Assembly: GCA_033725935.1 (NCBI GenBank)
Contig: MU867070.1
Location: 496,001 to 560,000 of the forward strand
DNA length: 64,000 nt
Reading direction: 5' to 3'
Source: Cladorrhinum sp. PSN259
Lineage: Eukaryota; Ascomycota; Sordariomycetes; Sordariales; Podosporaceae
The notes below the pieces were generated by a model that was given only the letters and a program-made list of their open reading frames with translations, was not told the DNA's origin and ran no database searches. A program made the translations under genes and the position numbers. The stretch's first letter is position 1; every line of letters begins with the position of its first letter. Positions 11,425 to 22,200 of this stretch are shown piece by piece.

Positions 11425-12561
11425 ATGAACTACACGCACTCAAACATCATCCCCGTCTCTTCCTACTCAACAGACGGCCTCTGCGACGGCATCCCCCTCC
11501 GCCTGCACAAGCGGCAAATCCTCGAAGACCTAGGCTGCATCCGAGTCCGCGCTCAAGAAGACTGGCGCGCCCACGTAGCCCCTATTGGCCTCGTCAAAGG
11601 TCTCCTCGGCCCAGAATACAACCTCGTCTCGACAATGTTTCCCGAATGCAAGCCGGAACGCGTTGAAGTGCTCTCATACTTCAACGAGTTCGTAGGTCTT
11701 CACGACGACGTGGTCGAAGAGGTCCAACAATCCCTCGGGGACGCGCAAAATGACGAAGCACGCAACATCTGTCTCGACGCGGCCGCTTCTGGAAGAAAGT
11801 TACCACTAGAAAGAAAGCAAAAGCGGGATCATACAGGCCGACCAAAGATGATCAGGTCCGTCGCGGAGTGAATGCGCAGGATCGATCCCGTCCACGCCTC
11901 GGTCACGCTCAAACTCTGGGCCGAGTGGTTCGATCAGGGGTCAGGCAGGAAGTTTCACACGAGGTTTGGGAATCTGGACGAGTACCTCGACTACCGCGTC
12001 CTGGACGTCGGAGAGAAACTCACGACGGGCATGGCCATCTTTATCATGTCTCTGCACATCCCCGAGCACGAGTTTTCTCTGCTGTCGGAACTGTGCAGAC
12101 CTGCTTGGGTGGCCATGGGGCTGACGAACGACATCTACTCGTGGGACAAAGAGAAGAAGGCGGCTGATTTGGCTGGGGAGACGCACTTGTGTAATTCCAT
12201 TTGGGTGTTGATGCAACAGTACGGGATTGGCAAGGATGAGGCCGAGGAGAAGTGCGGGGAGATTGTGCGGGAGAATGTGGCAGAGTTTGTTGAGACTGTC
12301 AAGGGGATTCATGACCGAAAGGATATCTCCAGGGATTTGGCTGTCTTTGTTGAGACGGCTCAGTATATGATTAGCGGCAATGTTGTTTGGTCTCAGGGGG
12401 TGCCGAGGTACAATCCTCAGGCGAGGTATAATGATAGGCAGTTAGAGTGGATGATTTGCGGGGCTCCGAAGGTGGTCAAGGTTAAGGATGTGGAGGAGAG
12501 GAGGGTGAGACCAGTGTTTAAGAGCGAGAGGATGTCGTCGTTTGTGGAGGTGTCGGTCTAA
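11425..12561 (+). CDS. Terpene cyclase (fusicoccadiene/ophiobolin-synthase-type class I domain), interrupted by in-frame TGA
   Basis: Two open stretches in the same frame, 11425-11871 and 11872-12561, are separated only by TGA at 11869-11871, immediately followed by ATG. Read through, they form one class I terpene cyclase domain of about 378 codons. The N-terminus (YSTDGLCDGIPLRLHK) and AQEDWRAHVAPIG match the cyclase half of chimeric fungal di/sesterterpene synthases. The Asp-rich metal site is LHDDVVEEV (before the stop); the NSE-type site is LTNDIYSWDKE and the RY pair lies in VPRYNPQ (after the stop). Chimeric relatives continue into a GGPP/GFPP-synthase domain; here none follows. ATG 11425 sits in a good context (CACCATG). 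It may be a pseudogene, a sequencing error, or a split enzyme. A 24-bp GT..AG segment around the stop (11856-11879) is too short for a usual intron. Confidence 0.8.
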
Positions 12562-12976
12562 TAACTTGCAGGTATGGGCAAGAAAGGTAATAAAAGCGGC
12601 GGAGCTTCAACAGTTTGATCTATACCTCTATAGTCACCCCATAAATTATACAAGAATATTAGTCAAGTAAGTGAGACTTGACCTTATCTTCTTGCTAATC
12701 TTACTAACCTTTAAAGTAGAGATTTAAAAGAGTCCTAAGAAATCCAACAGATTTGTTCTCTATTACGATCTCGCCTTTATGACACAGTAGGCCGTGAGAT
12801 GAGCGTAAAAGACTCCTCAGCTGGTGGGCTGCCTGGATCTTCAGGCGTGCCAAAATCGAATCTGCCGCCACGGGCACGACCAAACCCCGCACTGTCCTGG
12901 GACGGCGCCCCTCTATTATTTTCTCCTGAACGCAACCGGCTTACCAGCTCCATCTCTACTCCCAAGACCCCAAACC
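12562..12976. other. Intergenic region
   Basis: AT-rich stretch (12620-12770) with a small inverted repeat GTCAAG..CTTGAC at about 12663-12681; no gene seen. Confidence 0.5.
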
Positions 12977-13651
12977 ATGGCGCTCGCGGACCTCCCACCA
13001 GAGCTTGTCGGGCACATTGCTGACTGCCTCAACTGCGCTGATATTCTCAACCTTCGCCTTACCTGTCAACGGCTACACGAAAAGTCTCTGTCCACATTTG
13101 CAACTACCTTTTTCTCCACCATCACCCTTGACCTCTGCCCGAAACCCCTTCGCCGGCTTCACCGCATCGCCCTCGATGACTTCCTCCGCCTCCATGTCCG
13201 CCAAGTCGTCATCAGAGATGATTGGGCCTCGCTCATGGTTGAACTCGTCTTGCGGGCACAGTCGCTTCGCAAATTGAGCATCTATGACGCTCCAGCCGAG
13301 TTTTACCGCCGCCTGGCGGCCGAGCCGGCCGACATGTTGTCACCGCCGTTGAAGATACTGAAGCTCAACAGATTTGAAGGCTCATCCAAGACTCTCATTT
13401 CCTTCGTATCGCGGTTCGGCAGCACTCTCGAGCATCTGTATCTCTTTGTCATGAGGCTTGGCTCGCCCGAGGGGTGGCAGACCAGCTTGGCAAACTGGGC
13501 GGCTGACTTGCGACAGTTGAAGTCGTTTGGCTGGATGCTATCTTTTGCGGACATGATCCTGATGGGGAGAGAAGAATGGTATCGTTTGATAGCATCTTGG
13601 AGTGGAAAGGGGCCCCCGGTGCAGGCGACATGCGGTTTGCCGGAAGGCTGA
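12977..13651 (+). CDS. F-box domain protein
   Basis: ATG at 12977 (context ACCATGG) begins directly with the F-box: MALADLPPELVGHIADCL, then DILNLRLTCQRLHEKS. F-boxes bind Skp1 and recruit substrates to SCF ubiquitin ligases. The 225-aa single-exon version ends at 13651 with only weak leucine-rich character downstream (SLRKLSIYDAP, PPLKILKLNRF). An alternative model splices GT at 13579 to AG at 13655, which preserves frame and adds about 55 residues up to 13821; I cannot choose between them. The target is unknown. Confidence 0.7.
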   Translation: MALADLPPELVGHIADCLNCADILNLRLTCQRLHEKSLSTFATTFFSTITLDLCPKPLRRLHRIALDDFLRLHVRQVVIRDDWASLMVELVLRAQSLRKLSIYDAPAEFYRRLAAEPADMLSPPLKILKLNRFEGSSKTLISFVSRFGSTLEHLYLFVMRLGSPEGWQTSLANWAADLRQLKSFGWMLSFADMILMGREEWYRLIASWSGKGPPVQATCGLPEG

Positions 13652-14493
13652 TTAGTCTGAAACAGCAAGCCGTTACCGGGGTGATGTATCGAGGACGGAA
13701 TGAGGATGTGCTGATAGTTTTGGCGGCCATGGCCAAGATGGGCCGCTGCGTTGTGACCCGGAGTTTGTGGTACTCAAATATCAGACGAGGAGAACTGAGC
13801 GTCTTAACACGCAATACTTGAAAGTAGGCAGGTTTGTATGGTTTTTTTACCCCCCTAAATTGGATTTCTGACATGGCGCAATGTCATGTAGAATTAGAGC
13901 CTCCTTGAGCTTCTTTTGCCTTGGTCCGAGGCCTTCGTCCGGCTGCAGCGGCTACCTAGAATACGTGTGTGCCCTCTCGGGGCCTTATCGTAACCACCTT
14001 GCAGGCTCGTCCCTCCATCGGGGGCCATCCTGGCCAACTACCTCCCAGAGTGCCTTTCTCCGAGGGCCTCGACGTGCACAGTGTGAGCGCTATCGATGCC
14101 TTACTATATTGATAGGTTCTGGAGACTTCTTGGCATGCCTGTTGTCCAGTGTGGTGTTTTGCCGCTCGGTGTCGGATGCCCCTGGGCCCATGTGCTTCAG
14201 TACGACGCTGGTTTACTTCAAGTTAAAATACATGGCATCATGGCGGTTTTGCCGTCCTATGATCACATAAGCCATGGCGCTGAGTGGCAGGCCGTGAGCC
14301 AACCAGAAGGCACCAAGTGCCGAGGATGATCCCCTCATGCAAGAACCCCCCAAAAGGTCGGCCAACTCATGAGGTCACTGTCTGATTGGACACAACCCCC
14401 GCTCGAAATGCCAAAGACCTGCTTCATCGTCGTGAAATGCCATGAACCTCCAACTTTGCACTCAACCTTGACGACAACGGGAAATTGGGCATC
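13652..14493. other. Intergenic region
   Basis: Contains the possible last exon of the F-box gene (13656-13821) and otherwise no supported gene. Confidence 0.5.
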
Positions 14494-16335
14494 ATGTCTT
14501 CCCGTGGCGCTGTTCCAAATAACGGCAACGAAAACCGGGGACAGGCATCCCGCCTCTCGCCAACAAATCCGATGACCTTGCCCGTGTCCCGCAAGCGACC
14601 CCGCGGGGATGAATCGTCCAGATACGACGGCGACAGTACAATTGATGGCAGAAGCAGAAGCAGGAGGTTTTCATTCGCCCCAGAGTCTCGCGACGTCCGC
14701 GACGCATACACAGCGAGAGAACGTTCCCTTAGTATGGGACATCACTCCGTCACTTTACCCTCTGTTAACACAGATGCGGAAGAAGTCAACATCCGAGCCA
14801 GTTCGACCACGGTCGAAGCAGAGTTGAAACGTGAAGACGATGACGACGACACTAGTGCCTCAGCACAGGCGCTACCGACCCCCTTTAGGCACGCCTTGGG
14901 CCGCCTCAACCAGGGCCTGGAGAATCTCGACAGCTTCTTTTACTGGAGCCGTAAGGACGACGCTATGCGGCACGTTGACGATATCAATGAACAAATCGGC
15001 ATCATAAAAGATTCGCATAGCAGGCGATATTTCGATTTCTGCTATCAGCTAAAGCAGAACCAAGAGCTCCAGGGTCGGCTCAGCCAACTGGGAGATCAAG
15101 CCAAGGCTGTGACTCAAGAGAGGAACCAAGCGAATCGTGGGATGCAAGACCTTAGAAAGACTATAGTCAGGCTCCAAACTTCGATCAAGGGCTTAGAGAG
15201 AGATAAGACGGAGCTGGGCAATTCCATCAAAGATTTGGAGGATAGGAATGAAAGTTTGAAAGGGGAGAAGGAGAAGTTGGAAGCTGTGGTGGAAGCCAAA
15301 AATACCGAAATTGAGGCACTCATAGCGTCACCAGTTTCGGCGGCCCATTCGACGCCGGTGGTGGCTGATGAGGGGGACCACACGCATTACAAGTACGACC
15401 AGCTTGCATTCAGCATTACGACCTTCCTCAGCAAACTTCTAAAAATCGACTCACTCGCCCACAACCAGCCGTCAGATGGAAAGCGCCCCAACTCTGTAGT
15501 TGCGGAGTTCATGTTCAACCTAGGATCCTTCGCCAACACAGCCGATGTGCCTGTCTCTCGCGCCGACGGTTTCTGGAATCTTCGCCTGCCGTGGACTTCG
15601 ACGACTACCGTTAATCCTACCACCAAGCAACGGCCAAGCATCGAGACGCGGTTTGTTAAACTCTGTTTGCTGATCCCACACCTGAAATCCCGGAGCCGGT
15701 GTGAAAAATGGTGCGCGACAGTCAGACTTATAAACTCACTTATGGGTGATGACCACGCGTCTGCGCCGCACGCTGGCATGGCATTCCTCGCGACCATGAG
15801 GTCGACCAACCTAGTCGCAGAATATCAAGATCTAGATATTCAGAACGCCGCACTCGCCATCGCCTTATGTGAGCTTTGCCGGTTCCTCCAGCAGATCTTC
15901 ATAGAGGCCCCACAGGCAACATGGGAGATCGGGAATATCCTCGGCTCTGAAGTACAAACCTCCGTGACAGTAACCCCCATTGGCAGACTCAGCGCATGGC
16001 TTGCCGGTCCGCACCGGTCCAACCCTTTAGCTCTGCGAAGGCAGCTCGCCACGACGTGCGGCGATAAGTTCTGCTTCAGTTCTCTGGACAGGCAATCGCA
16101 AGACAAACTGGAGTATGGATTCTTGTCATGCGACGATAACGAAACCTTCCTGCTACTTGAGTTTGCGAAGAGATCAATCCGTTTCGTGGACAGAAATCTT
16201 GCCTACGCTCTCCAAGGGGGGGATCGGAAGAAACGTTTGTCGATTAAGGCCCCCGATGGAGAGGTTTTGCTAGATATCAAGGACGCAGCGCAGGATGTGA
16301 GGGTCTTCTGGGTCAAATACGCGGAGCACCCTTGA
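14494..16335 (+). CDS. Hypothetical coiled-coil protein
   Basis: Single-exon gene of 613 aa; the first ATG in frame is at 14494 (MSSRGAVPNNG). Residues 1-120 are low-complexity, basic then acidic, with a nuclear-localisation-like SRKRPRG and SRSRRF. Residues about 185-290 are a long heptad-type coiled coil (LKQNQELQGRL, ERDKTELGNSIKDLEDRNESL and similar). The C-terminal 300 residues look globular and alpha-rich (FVKLCLLIPHLKSRSRCEKW, NAALAIALCELCRFLQQIF), with no family I recognise. There is no signal peptide or membrane segment. A nuclear or cytoskeletal scaffold is possible, but no function can be assigned. Confidence 0.8.
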   Translation: MSSRGAVPNNGNENRGQASRLSPTNPMTLPVSRKRPRGDESSRYDGDSTIDGRSRSRRFSFAPESRDVRDAYTARERSLSMGHHSVTLPSVNTDAEEVNIRASSTTVEAELKREDDDDDTSASAQALPTPFRHALGRLNQGLENLDSFFYWSRKDDAMRHVDDINEQIGIIKDSHSRRYFDFCYQLKQNQELQGRLSQLGDQAKAVTQERNQANRGMQDLRKTIVRLQTSIKGLERDKTELGNSIKDLEDRNESLKGEKEKLEAVVEAKNTEIEALIASPVSAAHSTPVVADEGDHTHYKYDQLAFSITTFLSKLLKIDSLAHNQPSDGKRPNSVVAEFMFNLGSFANTADVPVSRADGFWNLRLPWTSTTTVNPTTKQRPSIETRFVKLCLLIPHLKSRSRCEKWCATVRLINSLMGDDHASAPHAGMAFLATMRSTNLVAEYQDLDIQNAALAIALCELCRFLQQIFIEAPQATWEIGNILGSEVQTSVTVTPIGRLSAWLAGPHRSNPLALRRQLATTCGDKFCFSSLDRQSQDKLEYGFLSCDDNETFLLLEFAKRSIRFVDRNLAYALQGGDRKKRLSIKAPDGEVLLDIKDAAQDVRVFWVKYAEHP

Positions 16336-17675
16336 TTCCATGCAAAAGAGCAGCTGAGAGTCAAGAATGAATCAAGACTTTGGAAGGAATTAGCCGTTGT
16401 GGGGGCGGGTTGTATAGTCCTTGTGGTCGGGCTCGCTGTCGGATGACCCTCCTTATTTCTTGTTCAGGCACATGCGGTAAAGATAACAATACACCTTGTT
16501 ACCTACCAGCAAATGAATGGGCTCTAACCGTCCAAGCTTGTTTGGACTTGCGGAGCAACAGGAGAGAGAGTTGCCGCGTCCTTGAGTAGATTTGCCATTT
16601 CGAGCTTCTGCTCCCCGTCCGTTTGCCCGGCTGAGGTTCCTCTGCCGTTCCATCTCCTAAATCCTGTACGCTATTTCCAAACCACGTTGTACCGTTCAAC
16701 GGCAGGAACCGGCATTTCATCGATGCCTACCGCACGTCCAGTCGCTGAGGTCAATGATTTTTTTGACATAGCTGCCACCGCCACGGGAACGCAGCACCAT
16801 CCACATCATGCTGCACAGCGGGCTACCAGTATCGGCCGAGCTCATGCGCGGGCTGCATGGCAAGACGCTAACGCAGTCCCGAGCATCGTTTCCAAAACGG
16901 TCTGAGTAAGCAGCGGGTGCCGAGATTGGCACATCCTTCCCTTTGCGCAACGCCCCACGCGTCATGAGGAATCGCTTGTGCACACTAAAAATATTGTCAG
17001 TGAGATCAGGTCCCGTCACTGGGCTGAAGTCGGTCAGTTACTCGGTCAGTTCATCGAACGAGCTGGGCCCAGAACCAATTTCAGTTTTTAGTTAAGGCCC
17101 CTGGGCAAAAGCTGGGGCGGTCAAGGGGCAGTCAGGACACTTGGGCCACCCTCAGGTTGATCTGGCCTGCAAGGACAAGACACTTTCAATTTGGCACTTG
17201 GAACAGACAAGGTGAAATTTTCCCCAAGTGATCCTGCCTCCATCATCTCGGCTTCGTGCAAAGGGAGGGTACCGCAGCATACATCCTTTATTCTTTTCTT
17301 CTCTCCCCCCCCCCTTCCTCAACGCAATTTATTGGCGGCTAACGCCGCACGAGTTCAATGAAAGAAGCTCACCGGTCGCCCCACCCAGATCCTGTCGGTG
17401 AACACTCCGCATCCCCGATTGGCACTTTAACAAACGGGCTGAAGAGAGCCAGCAAGGATGGGTTCAGCAGCTGCACGGACTCTCTTTCCAGTCTGTGGAG
17501 ATTACTGTTTGGAAGCATTTAGGTAGGGCAGAAGGTCTAGAATTACGCTGCGATAGGGCATTGTCTCTAGGAGATCTCGAAACACAAACTTAGCAACTAG
17601 ATAGACCTCCCGAACCGAGGCATCGGAGATCCATGCTCGCTACCGTCATCAATACTACCTTCATCTGCCGGCACA
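16336..17675. other. Intergenic region
   Basis: 1.3 kb without a supported gene. Includes a C run at 17305-17314 and the promoter/5' UTR of the membrane protein gene that follows. Confidence 0.5.
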
Positions 17676-18892
17676 ATGTCGGATCCAGCACCGCCGGCTC
17701 TCTCGCCCGAGATGGCGGCCATCAACAAAGGCCCGCGCGTGCTTATCATCGGATGGATCTTTACGGCAACGGCGACGCTCTTCGTGGCCGCGAGGCTCTT
17801 TTCCCGGCTTAAGAAGCTGGGCAGGGTAGGCGCGGGAGATTATCTAGTGATTTTATCTCTGGTACTTTGGTCTATTGCCCTTCATTCTCCCATGGACACA
17901 AAACTGATATCACCGTTTCCTAGACCTTGGGTTACATCTACATGTCATTGATAAGCGTCGCCGTGGGCTCGGGCGCGGGCCGTCACGTTGCAGCCCTCCC
18001 AGTCACCCAGGCAGAACGCGCCCTCCTCTTCACACCCATCGCCTTTATCCCGGGTATCCTGTCTTACACAGTCCCCAAATTTGCCGTCGTGATTCTTATC
18101 AGAGACCTCCTCAGTCCGTCACGCAAACACCTGGCGGCTATCTGGATCCTGGCAGGCTGTAGCGCCGTGTTGACCGTGCTGTGTATTGTCTTCGTGTACG
18201 CGCAGTGCGATCCCCCCCGTGCGTTGTGGACGATCGGGCTTAAAGCCCGCTGTTGGGACCCCGTCGTTTTAATTGCGACTAGTATCGCGGCATCAGCGAG
18301 CTCAGCACTGTTCGATTTTTGGTTCGCGCTGTATCCCGCTGTGGTTCTGTGGAGGATGCAGATTCATTCTAGGAAGAAGCTTGCGCTGAGCACGGCGCTG
18401 GGATTTGGGGTTTGGTATGTCTCCTCTCTCTCCGATAGATATGGCATCTGATCGTTTGTGTTACAGCGCCGGCAGCATAGCGGCGTATAAGTGTACCACA
18501 TTTAAGGAAGCGGGAGAGCACTTTGGCGACTTTACCTGCACGTTCCACCTTCCTAACCCCACCCTCCTATTACCTATGCTAACAGGTCAATAGACAGTGC
18601 CGTGGATCTCGTCATCTGGACCAGCATCGAAGCAAATTCCGTCATCATATCAGCCTGCATTCCCATGCTTCTGCCCCTAGTGGAACTCATCGTCGGCGAG
18701 AACTTTCTGAATGGCGGCGAGAACTCTCCGAATCGCGGCAGCCGGACGCGCAGCCTGAGCACCATTCGGACGCATCCCAAGCAATTGTACGGAAATCATT
18801 CTGACGGCGACACGGTAGAGAAGGAGGCCGGTACGCAAATGAAAGCGGATTGGCTACGACAGGTTCAGGGCTCCCATGTCCAAAGCACGTAA
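17676..18892 (+). CDS. Fungal rhodopsin-type integral membrane protein (PTH11-like, seven helices)
   Basis: Four exons: 17676-17861, 17924-18414, 18467-18541 and 18586-18892; 352 aa. The third intron (44 bp) has a weak GTTCCA donor but is fixed by phase. Hydrophobic helices include GPRVLIIGWIFTATATLFVA, DYLVILSL, TLGYIYMSLISVAVG, FIPGILSYTVPKFAVVILI, HLAAIWILAGCSAVLTV, VVLIATSIAASASSALFD and VDLVIWTSIEANSVII, followed by a polar cytosolic tail with Ser/Arg-rich segments. This arrangement fits the large Pezizomycotina Rhodopsin domain family (PF20684) related to PTH11 receptors but without a CFEM domain. Members are presumed plasma-membrane sensors; ligands are unknown. Confidence 0.85.
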
Positions 18893-20377
18893 AACGACAG
18901 CATGTAGTGGAGACTCGAAGGGGCAATGTATTATCAATAACCATCATGTCTACCAGCCGTCTTGACTAAAGGCTAATAATACCTTGGTCACGGAACTGTA
19001 AGGCGTATCGAGATAAAAGCATCTAATATAATGAACGGCGGCTACATGTGTTTTGTTTAATCGAAAGCAAACGTACAGAAGCCTCACATACAGCGGATTA
19101 TAGAAGTATCTGCTCGATGTGTGTATGCAATATCCTGAGGCTCTTTTCACGCGGCGAGCAAGTTGTATTGTAGTAGCTGACGGGCTGCCTCAAACTGATC
19201 GGGAGAATGACGAAACCCAGGAGGTGCCAGCCTGTGGGGGTTGCGACAGCCCGGGTTTGGCGCTGGCCAGGGCGGAAAGTTTCTCAAACCAGTTACTTCA
19301 TGTGACAAGGGGTGTGAATACGGCTTGGAACAGATAGTTCAATTCAGTATAATAATCTGTTATGGCCTCAAAGGTCCTTGGTTCCTTTCAATCTGGTTTG
19401 GGACTTGTGGGCTCTATTTATACAGTGGGGTTTGTGGTTTGGATCTGAGCTTTGTTCTCAGTCCGCGCTTCCAGCGGCTGAGCCCCTGTTCACCTGACTC
19501 CTCAGTGTAACCTTCCCTTCTCAGCACATTGCCTTGTGTCCAACCATTGCTCCAAGACTTGGTGTGGCGTAGAGACCTTACGTCTTGGCATGCTTGTTGC
19601 TCCGTGCGAGTTCTAGGTCGTACGGTGTCTGGTGCAGTCGGTGATGCACGTGTGACACTTCAAGTTTAGATCGCCTGGACCTGAGAACCTGGCGGTGAGA
19701 TAGGGCTTACTGTTGAGTCTTATATCTCGCTGATGTGGTCATATCACTTCTGTATGTTTTTTTTTTTCTTTTTTAAACGAACTTTTGACTGGTTGGTCTG
19801 GTCCTTCTTTCTCTTGCGATTCTCCGTCCGCTTCTTCGCGGGGGAGGCAAATTTAAGAGAGGGTAGCCGACGCATATTATGGGAGACATTTGTCATTTCA
19901 GGAAGAGGTTTGCTCTGTGTGGACGGCCGCATATTTTTTTATTTTTTTTTGGATCAGTGTCTATGTTACCTATAGTATCCTACTATAGTTATGCCAGACA
20001 AATTTCAATGTGCCAGAGGACTGGTCGCAGGTTCTTCTGTGGCTTTATCGAAAGTGGACAGCAATTTAGATCAGTCAGGCAGCAGTCTGCAGTATGCCTC
20101 ATCGGTGGGCGTCAACTGAGGCCTACCACCACACAGCCAACTAACAGCAAGTTGACGCCCCTCATAATCACACCACCTAGTTGGCTAACTCCAAAGCCCC
20201 CGCGGCACACCGCAGCATGACTCACTTACCACTAGATCTGCTTGAGCTTTTCGAAACCTCTCGCACCTCCTCCGCTGACTTCTGACAGCCTGCTGAACTT
20301 GCCCGCCCAAGACCATTTCACAGCACCAGACCCCGAAGCATCTGCTTAATCTTGTCTGTTTTGTTGACGCCTACACA
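18893..20377. other. Intergenic region
   Basis: 1.5 kb without a supported gene. T-rich tracts near 19757 and 19935, and a perfect 11-bp inverted repeat (20107-20117 and 20150-20160) about 220 bp before the methyltransferase start. Confidence 0.5.
20107..20160. repeat. Perfect 11-bp inverted repeat
   Basis: GGGCGTCAACT at 20107-20117 is the exact reverse complement of AGTTGACGCCC at 20150-20160, with a 32-nt spacer. Possible hairpin or dimeric factor site upstream of the FtsJ-like gene. Confidence 0.5.
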
Positions 20378-21739
20378 ATGGAGAACACTTCGGAGTCCAT
20401 CCAGCATCCAACACTGGATTCGCCCTCAAATTCTCCCAGTGAGGAAACCAAACAAACAAAGTCGACCCAGGCGCTCATCCAGTCCTACCTGCGACAGCAC
20501 CTGGCGGTCTACCGAGAACTCTGTGAAGTTCGAGAGGCCGTGAGTACCATAGAGAAACCCCCCTCCATGTCCTCCAGGCTAATTCACAACACCCCCAGGG
20601 CCACGAAAACGAAGAATGTGAAGCGTATTTCCAGAAACAGCGCAACCGAGCCGACGATGCCAATACCGAGGTCCAGCTTGGTTTCTTTAAACTCATGCGC
20701 ACCATAGGCTCCAAGCTCGACGACGCCACATCGGCTTTGACAATCCAACGCCGTGGCAAACCTCGTCCAGCGATTCTTGACCTCTGCCTGGCCCCGGGCG
20801 GCTTCTCTTTCGCTGCCTTGAAGCGAAACGGCTGGTCTACTATCGTCCGCGGCATCAGCTTACCCCCTGCGCAAGGCGGTCATGAAGTTCTTTTGCGCAA
20901 TGTTTCATCCGAGGATACTACCAATGCGACCAAGTTTGTGGACTATCGCGACATCACGCTGCTTGCCGAGGAGATGGGTGTTCCGCTGTCGGACATCCCC
21001 GCGTCGCATCCTGATAGGGATTTGTTTTCATCAGATCGGCCGTATTTTGGCCGGAAGTTTGACCTCGTTATTTGCGACGGGCAGGTTTTGAGGACGCACG
21101 AGCGTGGAGAACGCAAGTCTTTTTCGTTTCTTAACCCCCTATCCCCCCCTGTCCCTATTTGCTAATAATAGACAAACTAATAAATATCCGCCAGACCGCC
21201 AAGAACACGAAGCAGTCCGCCTGCTCACGTCTCAGCTTGTCCTCGGGCTCCAACGCATCCGATCGGGGGGAACTATGGTCATCCTATTACACAGAGCCGA
21301 CATCTGGCCTTCAATCAATCTAATCTACACACTCAGCCGCTGCTCGGGCAGTGTTGAGCTTTTCAAACCCCTGACAGCACACAGGATGCGGTCCTCGTTC
21401 TATCTCATCGTCAAAGATGTCAAGCCTGGGCAAGAGGCTGCTGTGCAGGCCGTAGAGAGGTGGAAGGCACAGTGGAAGATTGCGACATTTGGGGAAGAAG
21501 TAATGGATGAGAGGGAGTGGGAGGCTCTTGGAGGGATACAAGGCTCGGCGATTAAAGCGGAGGCTGTGCTGAAGGAGTTTGGAAATGAGTTGTTGAGGTT
21601 GGCGGAGCCAGTGTTTGCCGTGCAGTTGGAGGCGCTGAGGAATGCGCCTTGGATGAGGAATGCGAGGGAGGGGAAGGAGAAGACGAAGGACGAAGACAAG
21701 GACGAAACTCTGGGTGTCAAGCAGGAGGATCTGAGCTAG
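20378..21739 (+). CDS. FtsJ/RrmJ-fold SAM-dependent methyltransferase
   Basis: Three exons, 20378-20539, 20599-21112 and 21195-21739; 406 aa. The second intron starts with GC (GCAAGT) and ends CCGCCAG; no GT alternative keeps frame. The Rossmann motif I is ILDLCLAPGGFSFAAL (about residues 130-145), typical of FtsJ-like 2'-O-ribose methyltransferases; FDLVICDGQVLRTH is the DxxxxDG-like motif, and GGTMVILLHRADIW and SFYLIVKDV are later strands. The C-terminal 90 residues are charged and end in a Lys/Glu-rich tail. Fungal members are often annotated as FtsJ-like or ribosomal RNA methyltransferases; the Lys-Asp-Lys-Glu tetrad is not clearly complete, so the RNA substrate is inferred only. Confidence 0.82.
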
Positions 21740-22200
21740 ATGGAACAGAGACAGACGCCCAGGAGAACTTGCTCCTGCCTCTCGCAAATTCCAATAGTAT
21801 CTCATGGTCAAAGGAACAGAGTGACAGCTACTCAGATACTAGATGGGAAACAACTCTTCTTTGAGTTACAGCGTTATCGGGCATAACCGAAAAAAAAAAA
21901 CCCCCCGAACAATTATACGAACAATTACACACACACTAATCCACTTTATCTGCAGAATGCATGTCACATGATTACCACATGACATGGCTCGATTGACAAG
22001 GAACCTATCTGCCACGACTCGGTCGCAGGCGCCACAACGACGCCCACAACCAAGAGATGGGAAACAAGAACTAAAAACAAATATAAGAGATTGGTTACTG
22101 CAGGCCCCGTGTAATCCCACAGTCGCATCGCACTTGGAATGGTCAGACTCCCAATCGCCAGCTACATGTACCCCAGCATACTGGCTTGCAAGGCGTCTGC
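21740..22200. other. Convergent intergenic region
   Basis: 3' flanks of the methyltransferase (+) and the AA9 gene (-). A short A run followed by C run at 21890-21906. No gene seen. Confidence 0.5.

Noticed and set aside
11856..11879. 24-bp GT..AG segment around the TGA in the terpene cyclase as a normal intron
   Set aside because: Far below the usual minimum intron length and without a branch site; kept only as an option in the finding.
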